64,000 nucleotides of DNA from Oppiella nova (GCA_905397405.1 CAJPVJ010000006.1:55910-119909); one strand, 5' to 3'. Positions 18,103 through 26,328 are shown, counted from the first letter of the stretch. Program-made: numbers and translations. Notes: generated by a model from the letters alone, not told the origin.

Positions 18103-18240
18103 CTATCCATTCTTACATTGGCTGAGACGAATCAATCCTCGCTTTATTTGCGCTAAGTGCATCACAATAAAAATGATATATTCAATCTGCATAATGATGA
18201 AAATTCTTCTAAATATTTTGACCAACGAATAGCCGAATAA
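18103..18240 (-). other. Possible decayed coding remnant, transposase-like end
   Basis: On the minus strand an open stretch of about 45 codons ends at a TAG (18103-18105), with a hydrophobic then basic tail (MHLAQIKRGLIRLSQ) that resembles the C-terminal end of some IS-element transposases. There is no start codon with a ribosome-binding site and no visible terminal repeat. It sits in the gap 18056-18331 before gltS, which otherwise must hold the gltS promoter. Confidence 0.2.
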
Positions 18241-18331
18241 GAATTTTAAATTTATTTTTTACATATTTTTTAATGAATTATTGAGTAAATTTAAGTATTA
18301 ATAACGCCATAAAAGTTTTGAATGGTTAACA

Positions 18332-19552
18332 ATGAACATTAATGTTGATATTTTTGGCACGATTGCAATTGCTGTAGCCGTTCTTTTTATTGGTTATTTT
18401 CTTGTAAATAAGATCAGTATATTAAAGCAATATAATATTCCTGAACCTGTCGTGGGTGGGTTAATTGCTGCTGCTGTGACTTTTGTGCTTTTTAAGCAAT
18501 TTAATATGACGGTAAATTTTAATGCCGATATTCAACAAAGTTTTATGTTGATGTTTTTTACTTCTGTTGGACTGAGTGCGAGTCTGATTAAGTTAAAAGA
18601 AGGGGGAAAGTCACTGATCCTTTTTATGGTCTGCGTAGTGATTTATGTGCTATTGCAAAATGCAGTTGGGATAAGTTTGGCAACCGCACTGGATTTAAAT
18701 CCTTTGATTGGCTTGATTGCAGGATCCGTTACTTTAACTGGTGGACATGGTACAGCTGGAGCATGGGGCAGTATTTTTGAAGAAAATTATGGTATCAAAG
18801 GTGCGATTGTCTTAGGAATGGCGAGTGCGACATTTGGTCTGGTCATTGGTGGAATGATGGGTGGTCCAGTTGCAAAGTTTCTGATTCGTCGTTATCAATT
18901 GGCTGAAGAAATAGCGCCATCAGCAGCGCGTATGCAAGCTCCTCCATCTGCTGAAACAGCGCCATTTGAATATCCAGAAAAGACCCGTTTGATTACCGCT
19001 GATGATGCGGTTAAAACCATAGGAATGTTTGCACTGTGTATCGTCTTTGCTAATTTCATGACAGGTGTTGCTAAAGGACAATGGTTTGAGTTACCGACTT
19101 TTGTATGGGCATTGGGTTGTGGGGTGTTTTTACGTAATACACTCGAATATGTATTTAAAATTGAACTGTTTGACCGTTGTATCGATGTATTTGGTAATGC
19201 CTCGCTGGCATTATTTTTAGCTATCGCTTTGATGTCTTTGCAACTGTGGTTACTTGCTGATTTAGCTGGTCCATTGGTGATCATTCTGATCGTTCAGACT
19301 GTTTTTCTTGCTTTATATCTATTTTTTGTCACTTTCCGAGTTATGGGTAAAAATTATGATGCAGCAGTATTGTGTGCAGGTCAGTGTGGGGTAAATTTAG
19401 GTGCAACACCGACTGCTATTGCCAATATTCAAGCTGTAACGAATACTTATGGGCCATCACATAAAGCGTTTTTAATTATTCCTCTAACGGGCGCATTTTT
19501 TGTTGATATTGTGAATGCTGTGGTCATTCAAACCATTACAAAGTTCTTTTAA
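18332..19552 (+). CDS. gltS: Sodium/glutamate symporter
   Basis: Inner-membrane Na+-driven glutamate importer, 406 aa, the normal GltS length. The whole chain is a succession of membrane helices with a cytoplasmic loop at about 190-225. Signature segments are LTGGHGTAGAWGS in the first half and CAGQCGVNLGATPTAIANIQ in the second, the two re-entrant glycine-rich loops of the family. It is a single gene with its own terminator. Confidence 0.97.
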   Translation: MNINVDIFGTIAIAVAVLFIGYFLVNKISILKQYNIPEPVVGGLIAAAVTFVLFKQFNMTVNFNADIQQSFMLMFFTSVGLSASLIKLKEGGKSLILFMVCVVIYVLLQNAVGISLATALDLNPLIGLIAGSVTLTGGHGTAGAWGSIFEENYGIKGAIVLGMASATFGLVIGGMMGGPVAKFLIRRYQLAEEIAPSAARMQAPPSAETAPFEYPEKTRLITADDAVKTIGMFALCIVFANFMTGVAKGQWFELPTFVWALGCGVFLRNTLEYVFKIELFDRCIDVFGNASLALFLAIALMSLQLWLLADLAGPLVIILIVQTVFLALYLFFVTFRVMGKNYDAAVLCAGQCGVNLGATPTAIANIQAVTNTYGPSHKAFLIIPLTGAFFVDIVNAVVIQTITKFF

Positions 19553-19594
19553 ATGTTCTTTTAGAAAAATCGATGTGATGACTTTAGGATTTGA

Positions 19595-19627
19595 AAAAAA
19601 CAGCCACAAGAAAGTGGCTGTTTTTTG
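19595..19627 (+). terminator. gltS terminator
   Basis: AAAAAACAGCCAC and GTGGCTGTTTTTT pair over 13 bases with an AAGAAA loop. Symmetric A and T runs make it potentially bidirectional. Confidence 0.9.
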
Positions 19628-19747
19628 TATTTAAATCAGTTTGATCATTACTCTTTTGAATCTCACACTGTTTTATAAGATTTATATAGGTGTAGTAAAT
19701 CGTGATTCAGACTAAGGTTTTCTGTTAGTGACTTAAACTTTATAAAA

Positions 19748-19801
19748 AGTAAGTCACTTTAAAATAGTATGTGGCTTTAAAATAGTAAGCAGTTTTAGGA
19801 T
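19748..19801 (+). repeat. Three imperfect 18-bp tandem repeats
   Basis: The units AGTAAGTCACTTTAAAAT, AGTATGTGGCTTTAAAAT and AGTAAGCAGTTTTAGGAT abut without spacers in the gap between gltS and the next ORF. The AT-rich 3' halves are better conserved. They could be iterated binding sites or slippage products. Confidence 0.6.
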
Positions 19802-19830
19802 AGAAGTTATAGCTATAAAAGGACACTAGA

Positions 19831-20058
19831 ATGGGCTAACAAGTTCAAGGCTTTAATCTTAAAGCCATGCATAATTTTAAAAAGTCGAATGAGAATATTT
19901 CTGTACGCGCTTCTTTAACACAATCTACTATTTATTTTAGTACTGGTTCGGGACAAGAAGATATATTTGAGATCTGTATGATAGCTTATGAATTTACAGA
20001 TAGCGGTGAGTTCGAAAAATATAACCGCAAGTGGCTGAATGGGAGGCCTATTTTTTGA
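19831..20058 (+). pseudogene. Small ORF broken by a stop at codon 3; reinitiation possible at 19867
   Basis: AAAGGA is ideally placed before the ATG at 19831, but codon 3 is TAA. The same frame then stays open to a TGA at 20056-20058 with protein-like composition, including an internal ATG at 19867 that leaves 63 codons. A perfect 7-bp hairpin (19849-19866) abuts that second ATG. I recognise no family. The end overlaps the next gene's start, so the pair was probably translated together. Either it is a nonsense-inactivated gene of about 75 codons or translation restarts at 19867. Confidence 0.5.
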
Positions 20059-20771
20059 AAAATTTACCAAATGAATTGATTAACTTTATAAAAAATCCAA
20101 TTGTATTTGAGCAGATGGAATTACCTTGGAACTATCCAGCTATTGATCATTTTGAGGATTTTCAAGTTGGTTATCGCGTTTGTGAGGGTATAGATGAAAA
20201 TATAACAGGACGAAATGATGGAGCTTGGCATCCTGAAGGTTATGTTATTTGTTCCAACTATTTTAATGATCCATTTGTTATTCATCTGGATGAGGATAAA
20301 AAAGGCTATCCAGTCTATTATGCTCAACATGGCGTTGGGTGTTGGGATTTTAAACAAGTAGCCAGCAGCTTAAAGGATTTCCAATTAGATTTGATTCAAA
20401 TCCAACGTCTTGAACACGATAAGCAGGCTTTAATTGATTACGTGGGGAGTAATAAAAACTTCAAGCTAGATTTTTGGAAGGAATTGCATTTGAGTCTAAT
20501 CGAATCGTTATCTGATGAAAATATAAACGCAAATGATGAAATAGAATCTCAACCATGGATTTATGGCAAATTAATACTTGTAGAATCAGGTAAAAATAAA
20601 ATTAAAGTGGTGAGTTTTCTAAAACAACATTTCAAAGTAACAGGTATGGAAGCGTTGCAAATCATCAATCAGTTACCATTGGAAATTGAAAGCGGGGCTG
20701 AGCAGTTCTGTCAATACAATAAAGACTATTTGGAGAATATTGGAGCACATGTCAAATTTATATCGGATTAA
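20055..20771 (+). CDS. SUKH/SMI1-like protein with a bL12-like C-terminal domain
   Basis: About 238 aa from a TTG at 20055, chosen because GGAGG (20042-20046) lies 8 bases upstream; a GTG at 20031 is the longer alternative. Residues about 20-125 look like a SMI1/KNR4 (SUKH) domain: an EGYVICSNYFNDPFVIHLDE strand pair, then PVYYAQHG, then a WDFKQVASSLKDF helix. The last 60 residues (KIKVVSFLKQHFKVTGMEALQIINQLP, then the IGAHVKF end) resemble the C-terminal domain of ribosomal protein bL12. SUKH proteins commonly act as immunity proteins to polymorphic toxins, but no toxin gene is adjacent. Both domain calls are by eye. Confidence 0.6.
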   Translation: MKNLPNELINFIKNPIVFEQMELPWNYPAIDHFEDFQVGYRVCEGIDENITGRNDGAWHPEGYVICSNYFNDPFVIHLDEDKKGYPVYYAQHGVGCWDFKQVASSLKDFQLDLIQIQRLEHDKQALIDYVGSNKNFKLDFWKELHLSLIESLSDENINANDEIESQPWIYGKLILVESGKNKIKVVSFLKQHFKVTGMEALQIINQLPLEIESGAEQFCQYNKDYLENIGAHVKFISD

Positions 20772-21031
20772 AAATAGCCACCTATCTGTATGAATTTAAA
20801 TGTAGATATATGAAGGGTATAACTGAGTAACTTTTTTCAAAAATTTAATGAACACAGTAATATACTTTAAATATGAATCATCATAATATGTATGCCACAA
20901 ACTCTGTGCTTGATATATTTTACTTGTTCTGGCTTTGAAATTAAGTCAGCGCTAGCCACTAGCATTTATTTCATCAGTGTAGAGTTTGACCTTATATACT
21001 TAAAGTGGATCACACTCGTCTAGGATGATGT

Positions 21032-22045
21032 ATGTCTAAAACGAAACAACCAACCTCAAAACAATTACTGTCAGTGATTCAGACGCAGACAGCAATTGCA
21101 AAATTAGGCTTAGATATCAATGCTGTCATGACCTTAGTGGCAGAGCAAGTTCAATTGATTACCCATGCAAAAGGTGCAATTGTAGAGCTCGCTGAAGAAG
21201 GTGATATGGTTTATCGTGCCGTTTCGAATGGTGCAAATCAATTTCTAGGCCTACGCTTGAAGATGGATTCTAGCCTTTCAGGGCTTTGTATCGCGCAGAA
21301 TACGACTTTATATTGTAAAGACAGTGAAACTGATGAGCGTGTAGATCGTGAAGCATGTAGACGGGTTGGGCTGCGCTCTATGGCTGTTGTACCACTAATT
21401 CATTGTGATGAACCGATTGGTGTATTAAAAATTTATTCAGAACGCGTAAATGCCTTTAAAGAAAGTGATATCAATTTACTTACACTCATGTCTGAACTGA
21501 TTGCTGCTGCGATGTATCATGCCAGTAAGTTTGGTGCTCAAGAACTCTATAAGCTTGCTACACAGGATCAGTTAACTGGACTTGCCAATCGTGCTTTGTT
21601 TCTTGATTGTTTAAGACAAGGTGTTGAACAGGCTAAACGTACACAAAAGCTACTTGGAATCTTGATTATTGATATGGATGGTTTGAAACCAATCAATGAT
21701 CAATATGGACATCGTTTAGGTGATGAGGCGTTAAAAGAAATTGGTAAACGTATCGTCAATATTACCCGACATGATGATTTGGTTGCACGTTTAGGTGGTG
21801 ATGAGTTTGCAGTGATATTAAGTAGTCTTGGCGATCAAGAGCTGGCAAAAAAAGTCATGAATCGTATTGTTGAGGCGTGTGGATTACCGTTTGTATTTGA
21901 AAACGTCAAATTGACTATGGGTGCAAGTGTAGGTCTGGCTTTATTTCCTGAAGATGGTATTGAACTCAATAAGTTGATTGAATTTGCTGACCTTAAAATG
22001 TATGAACATAAACGTTCTAGAAAAATGATTAATCTAAATACTTGA
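21032..22045 (+). CDS. GAF-GGDEF diguanylate cyclase
   Basis: Predicted cytoplasmic enzyme making cyclic di-GMP from two GTP, 337 aa. A GAF sensory domain covers about 10-165 and a GGDEF domain about 175-333. The active-site motif GGDEF is intact (255-259) and an inhibitory RxxD (RHDD, 246-249) lies five residues before it, so product feedback inhibition is likely. AGGATG precedes ATG. There are no membrane helices. It is monocistronic by position, and its ligand is unknown. c-di-GMP would fit with the PilZ protein at 45.5 kb. Confidence 0.95.
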   Translation: MSKTKQPTSKQLLSVIQTQTAIAKLGLDINAVMTLVAEQVQLITHAKGAIVELAEEGDMVYRAVSNGANQFLGLRLKMDSSLSGLCIAQNTTLYCKDSETDERVDREACRRVGLRSMAVVPLIHCDEPIGVLKIYSERVNAFKESDINLLTLMSELIAAAMYHASKFGAQELYKLATQDQLTGLANRALFLDCLRQGVEQAKRTQKLLGILIIDMDGLKPINDQYGHRLGDEALKEIGKRIVNITRHDDLVARLGGDEFAVILSSLGDQELAKKVMNRIVEACGLPFVFENVKLTMGASVGLALFPEDGIELNKLIEFADLKMYEHKRSRKMINLNT

Positions 22046-22251
22046 GATTTAAGATCTTTAATAGGAAATAAATTTTAGTGAAGTTTAGGTTTGTTTAATA
22101 TTATTTATTTGGAGCATATGCATTGAAAGTATATGCAAATAAGTATGTACAAGTATTTATCAATTGAATGTAGCTCAAATTTAACCTGACAGCCTCAATC
22201 AAATATCGATAACTGTCAGATCAGCTTTAAGTGAGGATATTTTAAAATACT

Positions 22252-22710
22252 TTAAGTTTTTCCAATCAGTAAAGATAGGATTCCTGCAGCAATCAAGGGA
22301 CCCACAGGAACACCTCTGAGTAATGCAACTCCAGCAACTGTTCCAATCAATAAGCCTGCAACGACATTGGGTTGGCTGGTCATTAAGGAAACTCCACGAC
22401 CACCTAACCAAGCAACCAATAAACCGATCGCAATGGCTGTTAATGATTTCCAATGCATAAATGATTTTAAAATAACATCACCGGGGATTTTGCCGCTGGC
22501 AATTGGAGTAAGTACTCCAATGGTTAAAATAATAATGCCGACTTCTAAACCGTGAGTTTGTAATAACGGGAAAAACTCACTTAAAGGTGTGATTCTAAAG
22601 ACGATCAAAACCCCAGCTGCAATGGTGACCGCAGTATTGTGACTAAAGATGCCGCAGGCCAGTAAAACAAGGAGCACAATTAAATTTAGGTCCAGACTAG
22701 AAAGACTCAT
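22252..22710 (-). CDS. DUF441/UPF0756 membrane protein
   Basis: 152-aa inner-membrane protein with four to five hydrophobic helices spread over the chain. Family features include an N-terminal [12 protein letters not shown] helix, a GIFSHN turn and a C-terminal [18 protein letters not shown] at 22710 is preferred to the TTG one codon earlier. The function of the family is unknown. It is followed by the convergent cyclase gene, with a CTGACAG/CTGTCAG inverted repeat (22186-22219) in the 206-base gap. Confidence 0.85.
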   Translation of the reverse strand: MSLSSLDLNLIVLLVLLACGIFSHNTAVTIAAGVLIVFRITPLSEFFPLLQTHGLEVGIIILTIGVLTPIASGKIPGDVILKSFMHWKSLTAIAIGLLVAWLGGRGVSLMTSQPNVVAGLLIGTVAGVALLRGVPVGPLIAAGILSLLIGKT

Positions 22711-22818
22711 CAATATTCATCATTAAAAATTAATACATCTCCCCATTATACTGAAAAGCAGCATGTGAATTTGTCTTGTCAGGCGATGATTTACATTTAA
22801 ATTCAGCCGAGTGCGGAT

Positions 22819-23277
22819 TTAATGGACAATAAATTTTTCAGTTTCAGCGCCCAATAAATTCCATTCATACTCAAAGTCTTGGGCCAGTTTGGACAGATTT
22901 GTTGATTTAAGCTGTTGTATTAAAATGTTTTGTGCCTCTTGCATAGCTTGGTTTAAAGCTTTATTCACCACCAATTCAACCAGACAGTTGGGTGTTTCTT
23001 GTTCATTGCCAATGGCAAAAATAGTAGGTTCTCCAACAGCCTGATAAATATCAAATAACGATATTTCCTCTAAAGCTTGTACTAAGGTCCAGCCTCCACC
23101 GGGGCCTTTGTCTGCATGCACAAAGCCTGCTTTTTTTAAACCAGACATGGTACGACGTACTACGACAGGATTGGTGTCTAACATGATTGAAATTTGTTCA
23201 GAGGTGAACGGTTTTTTTTCACGGGCCATATGTAATAGTACATGCAACATTCTAGAAAGCTTACTGTCTTTACGCAT
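22819..23277 (-). CDS. Rrf2-family transcriptional regulator
   Basis: 152-aa winged-helix regulator. The HTH occupies about 1-65 with TSEQISIMLDTNPVVVRRTMSGLKKAG, followed by the KGPGGGWTL wing that is diagnostic for Rrf2 proteins. The three-cysteine iron-sulfur cluster site of IscR/NsrR is absent (one Cys only), so it is of the cluster-free YwnA-like kind. It diverges from a CPYC flavoprotein gene with two operator-like repeats between them, suggesting local redox control. Confidence 0.92.
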   Translation of the reverse strand: MRKDSKLSRMLHVLLHMAREKKPFTSEQISIMLDTNPVVVRRTMSGLKKAGFVHADKGPGGGWTLVQALEEISLFDIYQAVGEPTIFAIGNEQETPNCLVELVVNKALNQAMQEAQNILIQQLKSTNLSKLAQDFEYEWNLLGAETEKFIVH

Positions 23278-23307
23278 AGTTTTTAAGTCAACGCTCTTTT
23301 GTTAATT

Positions 23308-23364
23308 GTAACATTAAAAGTTGCAATTAGAAAAATAACTCAATATAGTAACTTTAAAAGTTAC
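23308..23364. promoter_or_regulatory. Two operator-like inverted repeats in the Rrf2/flavoprotein gap
   Basis: GTAACATTAAAAGTTGC (23308-23324) and GTAACTTTAAAAGTTAC (23348-23364) share the pattern GTAAC-N7-GTTRC. Their starts are exactly 40 bp apart, close to four helical turns, within the 102-base divergent promoter region. The likely binder is the adjacent Rrf2 protein. Confidence 0.6.
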
Positions 23365-23379
23365 TTATTGGTATTGAAA

Positions 23380-24288
23380 ATGAACTATGACGTCGTAATT
23401 ATTGGTGGGTGTTATGCAGGTTTATCCGCAGCATTACCATTGCTTCGTGCTAGAAAAAAAGTGTTAATGATTGATGCAGGCATGCGTCGTAATCGTTTTG
23501 CTGAACATTCTCATAATTTCTTAACCCAAGATGGCAATACGCCAGCAGCAATTATTCGTGATGCAAAATTACAGTTAGACAAATACCAAACTTTGTCATG
23601 TATTAACGCATCCGTCACCGATGTGGACGCTGTCGGGCAGCAATATGAGATTCAAATAGACCAAGCCGATGACACGGGTACAACCATTCAAGTCAAAAAA
23701 ATAATTATTGCTACAGGTGTTCAAGATGATTTACCTGAAATCGATGGTTTAGCAGAACGGTGGGGGAAAAGCATTTTTCATTGTCCATACTGTGATGGCT
23801 ATGAGTTAAATCTTGGAACACTTGGAATGTTATGTTCAGGTCTACATTCGATTCATATGGCATTGATGTTACCCGACTGGGGCAATACCACTTTATTTTT
23901 AAATGATGTAATTTCGCAAGCTGAATTAGATCCCGTCACACTTGAGCAGCTTAAACAAAGAAATGTGAAATTGGATACACGCAAAATTGTCAAAATACAC
24001 AATCATTGTGATTTAGTCTTTGAAGATGGTGAGCAGGTTCAATTAGATGGATTATTCGTCTCCACTTTTATGCGTATCAGCGCGCCTTGGATTAAAAAAC
24101 TGGGGATAGTGCTTGATATAAATGAATATAGTGAAGCCATTCAAACCACAGCCATGAAAGAAACCAATCTTAAAGGGATATATGCTTGTGGTGATATTAC
24201 CCGTTCAGGTGGTTCAGTTGCTTTCTCAGTCGCAGATGGGGCACTGGCGGGTGTTGCTGTACATAAGTCATTTATCTTTAATACTTGA
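23380..24288 (+). CDS. Thioredoxin-reductase-like FAD/NAD(P) oxidoreductase
   Basis: 302-aa flavoprotein. The FAD-binding GGCYAGLSAALPLLRARK is at the N-terminus, a redox-active CPYC (135-138, in HCPYCDGYEL) in the middle, and a second FAD contact, GIYACGDITRSGGSV, near the end. ATG at 23380 was chosen because the dinucleotide-binding strand MNYDVVIIGG begins there; upstream in-frame codons are not family-like and overlap the operators. Divergence from an Rrf2 gene suggests thiol- or electrophile-responsive expression. The redox partner is unknown, and it is probably not the main trxB. Confidence 0.88.
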   Translation: MNYDVVIIGGCYAGLSAALPLLRARKKVLMIDAGMRRNRFAEHSHNFLTQDGNTPAAIIRDAKLQLDKYQTLSCINASVTDVDAVGQQYEIQIDQADDTGTTIQVKKIIIATGVQDDLPEIDGLAERWGKSIFHCPYCDGYELNLGTLGMLCSGLHSIHMALMLPDWGNTTLFLNDVISQAELDPVTLEQLKQRNVKLDTRKIVKIHNHCDLVFEDGEQVQLDGLFVSTFMRISAPWIKKLGIVLDINEYSEAIQTTAMKETNLKGIYACGDITRSGGSVAFSVADGALAGVAVHKSFIFNT

Positions 24289-24347
24289 TAAAAGCATCTA
24301 TTGATTAATCAATAAGGCTAAAAAAGCCTGAATGTTGTTTGGGTTTC

Positions 24348-24382
24348 AATTCACGATACTTTAAAATGTATCGTGAATTTTT
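24348..24382 (+). terminator. Strong terminator 14 bases before the rsuA start
   Basis: AATTCACGATAC (24348-24359) pairs perfectly with GTATCGTGAATT (24368-24379), followed by T residues. It ends the flavoprotein transcript and lies immediately before the rsuA ribosome-binding site. A TATTGATTAATCAATA palindrome lies 30 bases upstream. Confidence 0.85.
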
Positions 24383-24395
24383 AAGGTATTGATTT

Positions 24396-25118
24396 ATGTT
24401 CTTGGAAAAAATGTTGCAATCACAAGGCTTTGGTTCACGTAAGCATTGCCAACAACTCATTAAAAATGGTGCAATTCAAATCCAAAACGAGGTCGTTACC
24501 GACCCCAAATTTAAACTTGATCCTCAAAACCTAGTATTTTCAGTGTATACCGAAACATTTCAATACCGTGAAAAAGTCTATATTGCCTTAAATAAACCGC
24601 AGGACTACGAATGTTCCCATCAATCAACACACCATTTTAGTGTTTTTGATTTATTCGATGATGTCCTTATGAACCGTGGTTTACAAACTGTTGGTCGTTT
24701 AGATCAGGATACGACGGGTTTATTGCTACTGACGGATGATGGGCAGTTTTTGCAAGCATTGACTCATCCTAAAAAGCATGTGGCTAAAGTTTATCAAATA
24801 CAAACAGCCGATCCGATTACAGATGATCAGATTCAACAACTTGAACAGGGTGTAGAATTACGCAATGAAAAGGGTACCTTTGCAGCAACAGATGTACAGC
24901 GCTTGGCTGAATATGCATTACAAATCACTGTGCACCAAGGGGTTTATCATCAAGTCAAACGGATGTTGGCTGCTGTGGGGAATAAGGTTGAAAGCTTGCA
25001 TCGTGCACAAGTCGGGCAATTAGCACTCAAAGACTTAGTTGAAGGTGAGTGGGTTTATTTGACAGAAGATCAGGTGAATGCTGCTAGAAATAGTCAAAAT
25101 GAACAAATAGTGATTTGA
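24396..25118 (+). CDS. rsuA: RsuA-family 16S rRNA pseudouridine synthase
   Basis: Converts a uridine (U516 in E. coli) of 16S rRNA to pseudouridine in the small-subunit precursor. It has 240 aa. The N-terminal S4-like RNA-binding domain (about 1-50) is followed by the catalytic domain with GRLDQDTTGLLLLT; Asp103 is the expected nucleophile. It ends 2 bases before the next small gene, so the two probably form an operon. RsuA is favoured over other small-S4 pseudouridine synthases by length and the N-terminal FGSRKHCQQLI. Confidence 0.9.
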   Translation: MFLEKMLQSQGFGSRKHCQQLIKNGAIQIQNEVVTDPKFKLDPQNLVFSVYTETFQYREKVYIALNKPQDYECSHQSTHHFSVFDLFDDVLMNRGLQTVGRLDQDTTGLLLLTDDGQFLQALTHPKKHVAKVYQIQTADPITDDQIQQLEQGVELRNEKGTFAATDVQRLAEYALQITVHQGVYHQVKRMLAAVGNKVESLHRAQVGQLALKDLVEGEWVYLTEDQVNAARNSQNEQIVI

Positions 25119-25120
25119 TC

Positions 25121-25456
25121 ATGGCTTTAAAGCGCTATATTGCTGTTTTAGATGAAATGCTAGACTTTATGGTTCCAACCCTTGTTGCGCATGCAGTCTT
25201 GGCTGCGCACTTACAATTTGTTCAAGATGCTGATGCTGAAAGTTATAAAAATTGGTTAGAACATTCTTTTCGTAAAGTTGTGGTCAAGGTGAATCAAAAA
25301 GAATTTGATAAAATTGCTCAATTAAAGTGTTATTTAGGGCGTGAAAGTACAGTATTGGATGCTAAAAAATCCTGTGCTGTGGTCTTTCCTATTTCACAGG
25401 ACACGGTACCCAATGTACTTAAATTCGCAAAGATGTGGAAACCTACGTTGAATTGA
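25121..25456 (+). CDS. DUF2000/Pth2-like small protein
   Basis: 111-aa protein starting at the ATG two bases after the rsuA stop. The chain reads like the peptidyl-tRNA-hydrolase-2/DUF2000 fold: strand KRYIAVLDE, a helix with HAVLAAHLQF, a basic strand RKVVVKV, and C-terminal LDAKKSCAVVFPI. This is a fold guess by eye; no catalytic claim is made. Its position suggests cotranscription with rsuA. Confidence 0.55.
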   Translation: MALKRYIAVLDEMLDFMVPTLVAHAVLAAHLQFVQDADAESYKNWLEHSFRKVVVKVNQKEFDKIAQLKCYLGRESTVLDAKKSCAVVFPISQDTVPNVLKFAKMWKPTLN

Positions 25457-25478
25457 TTAAAAATGCATTGTAAAAAAA

Positions 25479-25922
25479 CTACTTGAGGAAACAATGAAAT
25501 GTCTGGAATTCATTGTCTTTAACAAAGCCCATTTGCTCATAGAGCTGATGTGAATGGTAATTGTTTTTCTGGGTTTCTAAACTGATCCGTTGCGCATCTT
25601 CATGACGTGCAAACAGAATTGCAGTATCAATCAGTTGTTTGGCAGAACCTTGTCGACGAAAAACAGGTGTTACATACACATCATCTAAAATATAATACTT
25701 TGAACAAGAAACAGATGAAAAGCCTTGGTATAACAACACAAAGCCTGTAAAAACATCATCTTTTACATGAATAAAGATAACACTTTCTTGATTTTCAAAA
25801 CGTTGTTTTAAAAAATTAAAGGACTCTTGGATATTGGAAGATGCGCCGTAAAATTGGCGATATTCATCAAATAAAGTAGCAAGTTGATTTAAATCTTCTT
25901 TGGTCGCTCGTCTAACGATCAT
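25479..25922 (-). CDS. GNAT-family N-acetyltransferase
   Basis: 147-aa acetyl-CoA-dependent acyltransferase. The acetyl-CoA pyrophosphate loop appears as RRQGSAKQL (motif A) after the DDVYVTPVF strand, and motif B as YEQMGFV near the C-terminus. The substrate is not predictable. It converges on the DUF2000-like gene and is preceded by a 94-base gap to the orphan antitoxin gene. Confidence 0.93.
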   Translation of the reverse strand: MIVRRATKEDLNQLATLFDEYRQFYGASSNIQESFNFLKQRFENQESVIFIHVKDDVFTGFVLLYQGFSSVSCSKYYILDDVYVTPVFRRQGSAKQLIDTAILFARHEDAQRISLETQKNNYHSHQLYEQMGFVKDNEFQTFHCFLK

Positions 25923-26016
25923 TTATTACTCCTTGCAATGATTTTTATCTTTGCAAAAGAGCATAACTAAAAAATAGAAAAGTAAACTTAATTATTTGTT
26001 TAAAAATGCGACAGTG

Positions 26017-26328
26017 TTATTTTTTGTCACTTTCACCCAAGATGGCATTCAGCTCTGCAAATAGATCTTCGTCGTCATCATTTAAATCAACAGAAGAATT
26101 GAGTTGTCCGTTTTGTTGGTCTTGCTTAAGTTTTCTCAGCTTGAATAACTGATCCATATTGATATTTTGATTTTCTATGGCGAAAGGGATGGATTTTGTG
26201 ATGACAACTTGTTTAAAAAACAGTCGAACTGCTTGTGCAGGCGTAATCCCCAATTGTTTAAAAACAGCAAATGCTAGTTTTTTTTCTTGTGAATCAAGGC
26301 GTACTTGATAGACTTCGGTTTTTCTCAT
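26017..26328 (-). CDS. RelB/DinJ-family antitoxin-like protein without adjacent toxin gene
   Basis: 103-aa protein. Residues about 1-50 match the ribbon-helix-helix DNA-binding part of RelB/DinJ antitoxins (VYQVRLDSQEKKLAFAVFKQLGITPAQAVRLFF). The acidic C-terminus (DDDEDLFAELNAIL) would normally clamp a toxin. No RelE/YafQ-like gene lies on either side: the neighbours are a GNAT enzyme and an RluA-like synthase. It may be a solitary regulator or the remainder of a lost pair. Confidence 0.8.
   Translation of the reverse strand: MRKTEVYQVRLDSQEKKLAFAVFKQLGITPAQAVRLFFKQVVITKSIPFAIENQNINMDQLFKLRKLKQDQQNGQLNSSVDLNDDDEDLFAELNAILGESDKK

Noticed and set aside
19748-19801. Short tandem repeats as a CRISPR remnant
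   Set aside because: The units abut with no spacers, are imperfect and have no cas genes near.
22199-22453. 84-codon minus-strand frame at the end of the DUF441 gene
   Set aside because: It overlaps the real DUF441 frame and the protein is Cys/Trp-rich noise without a start signal.
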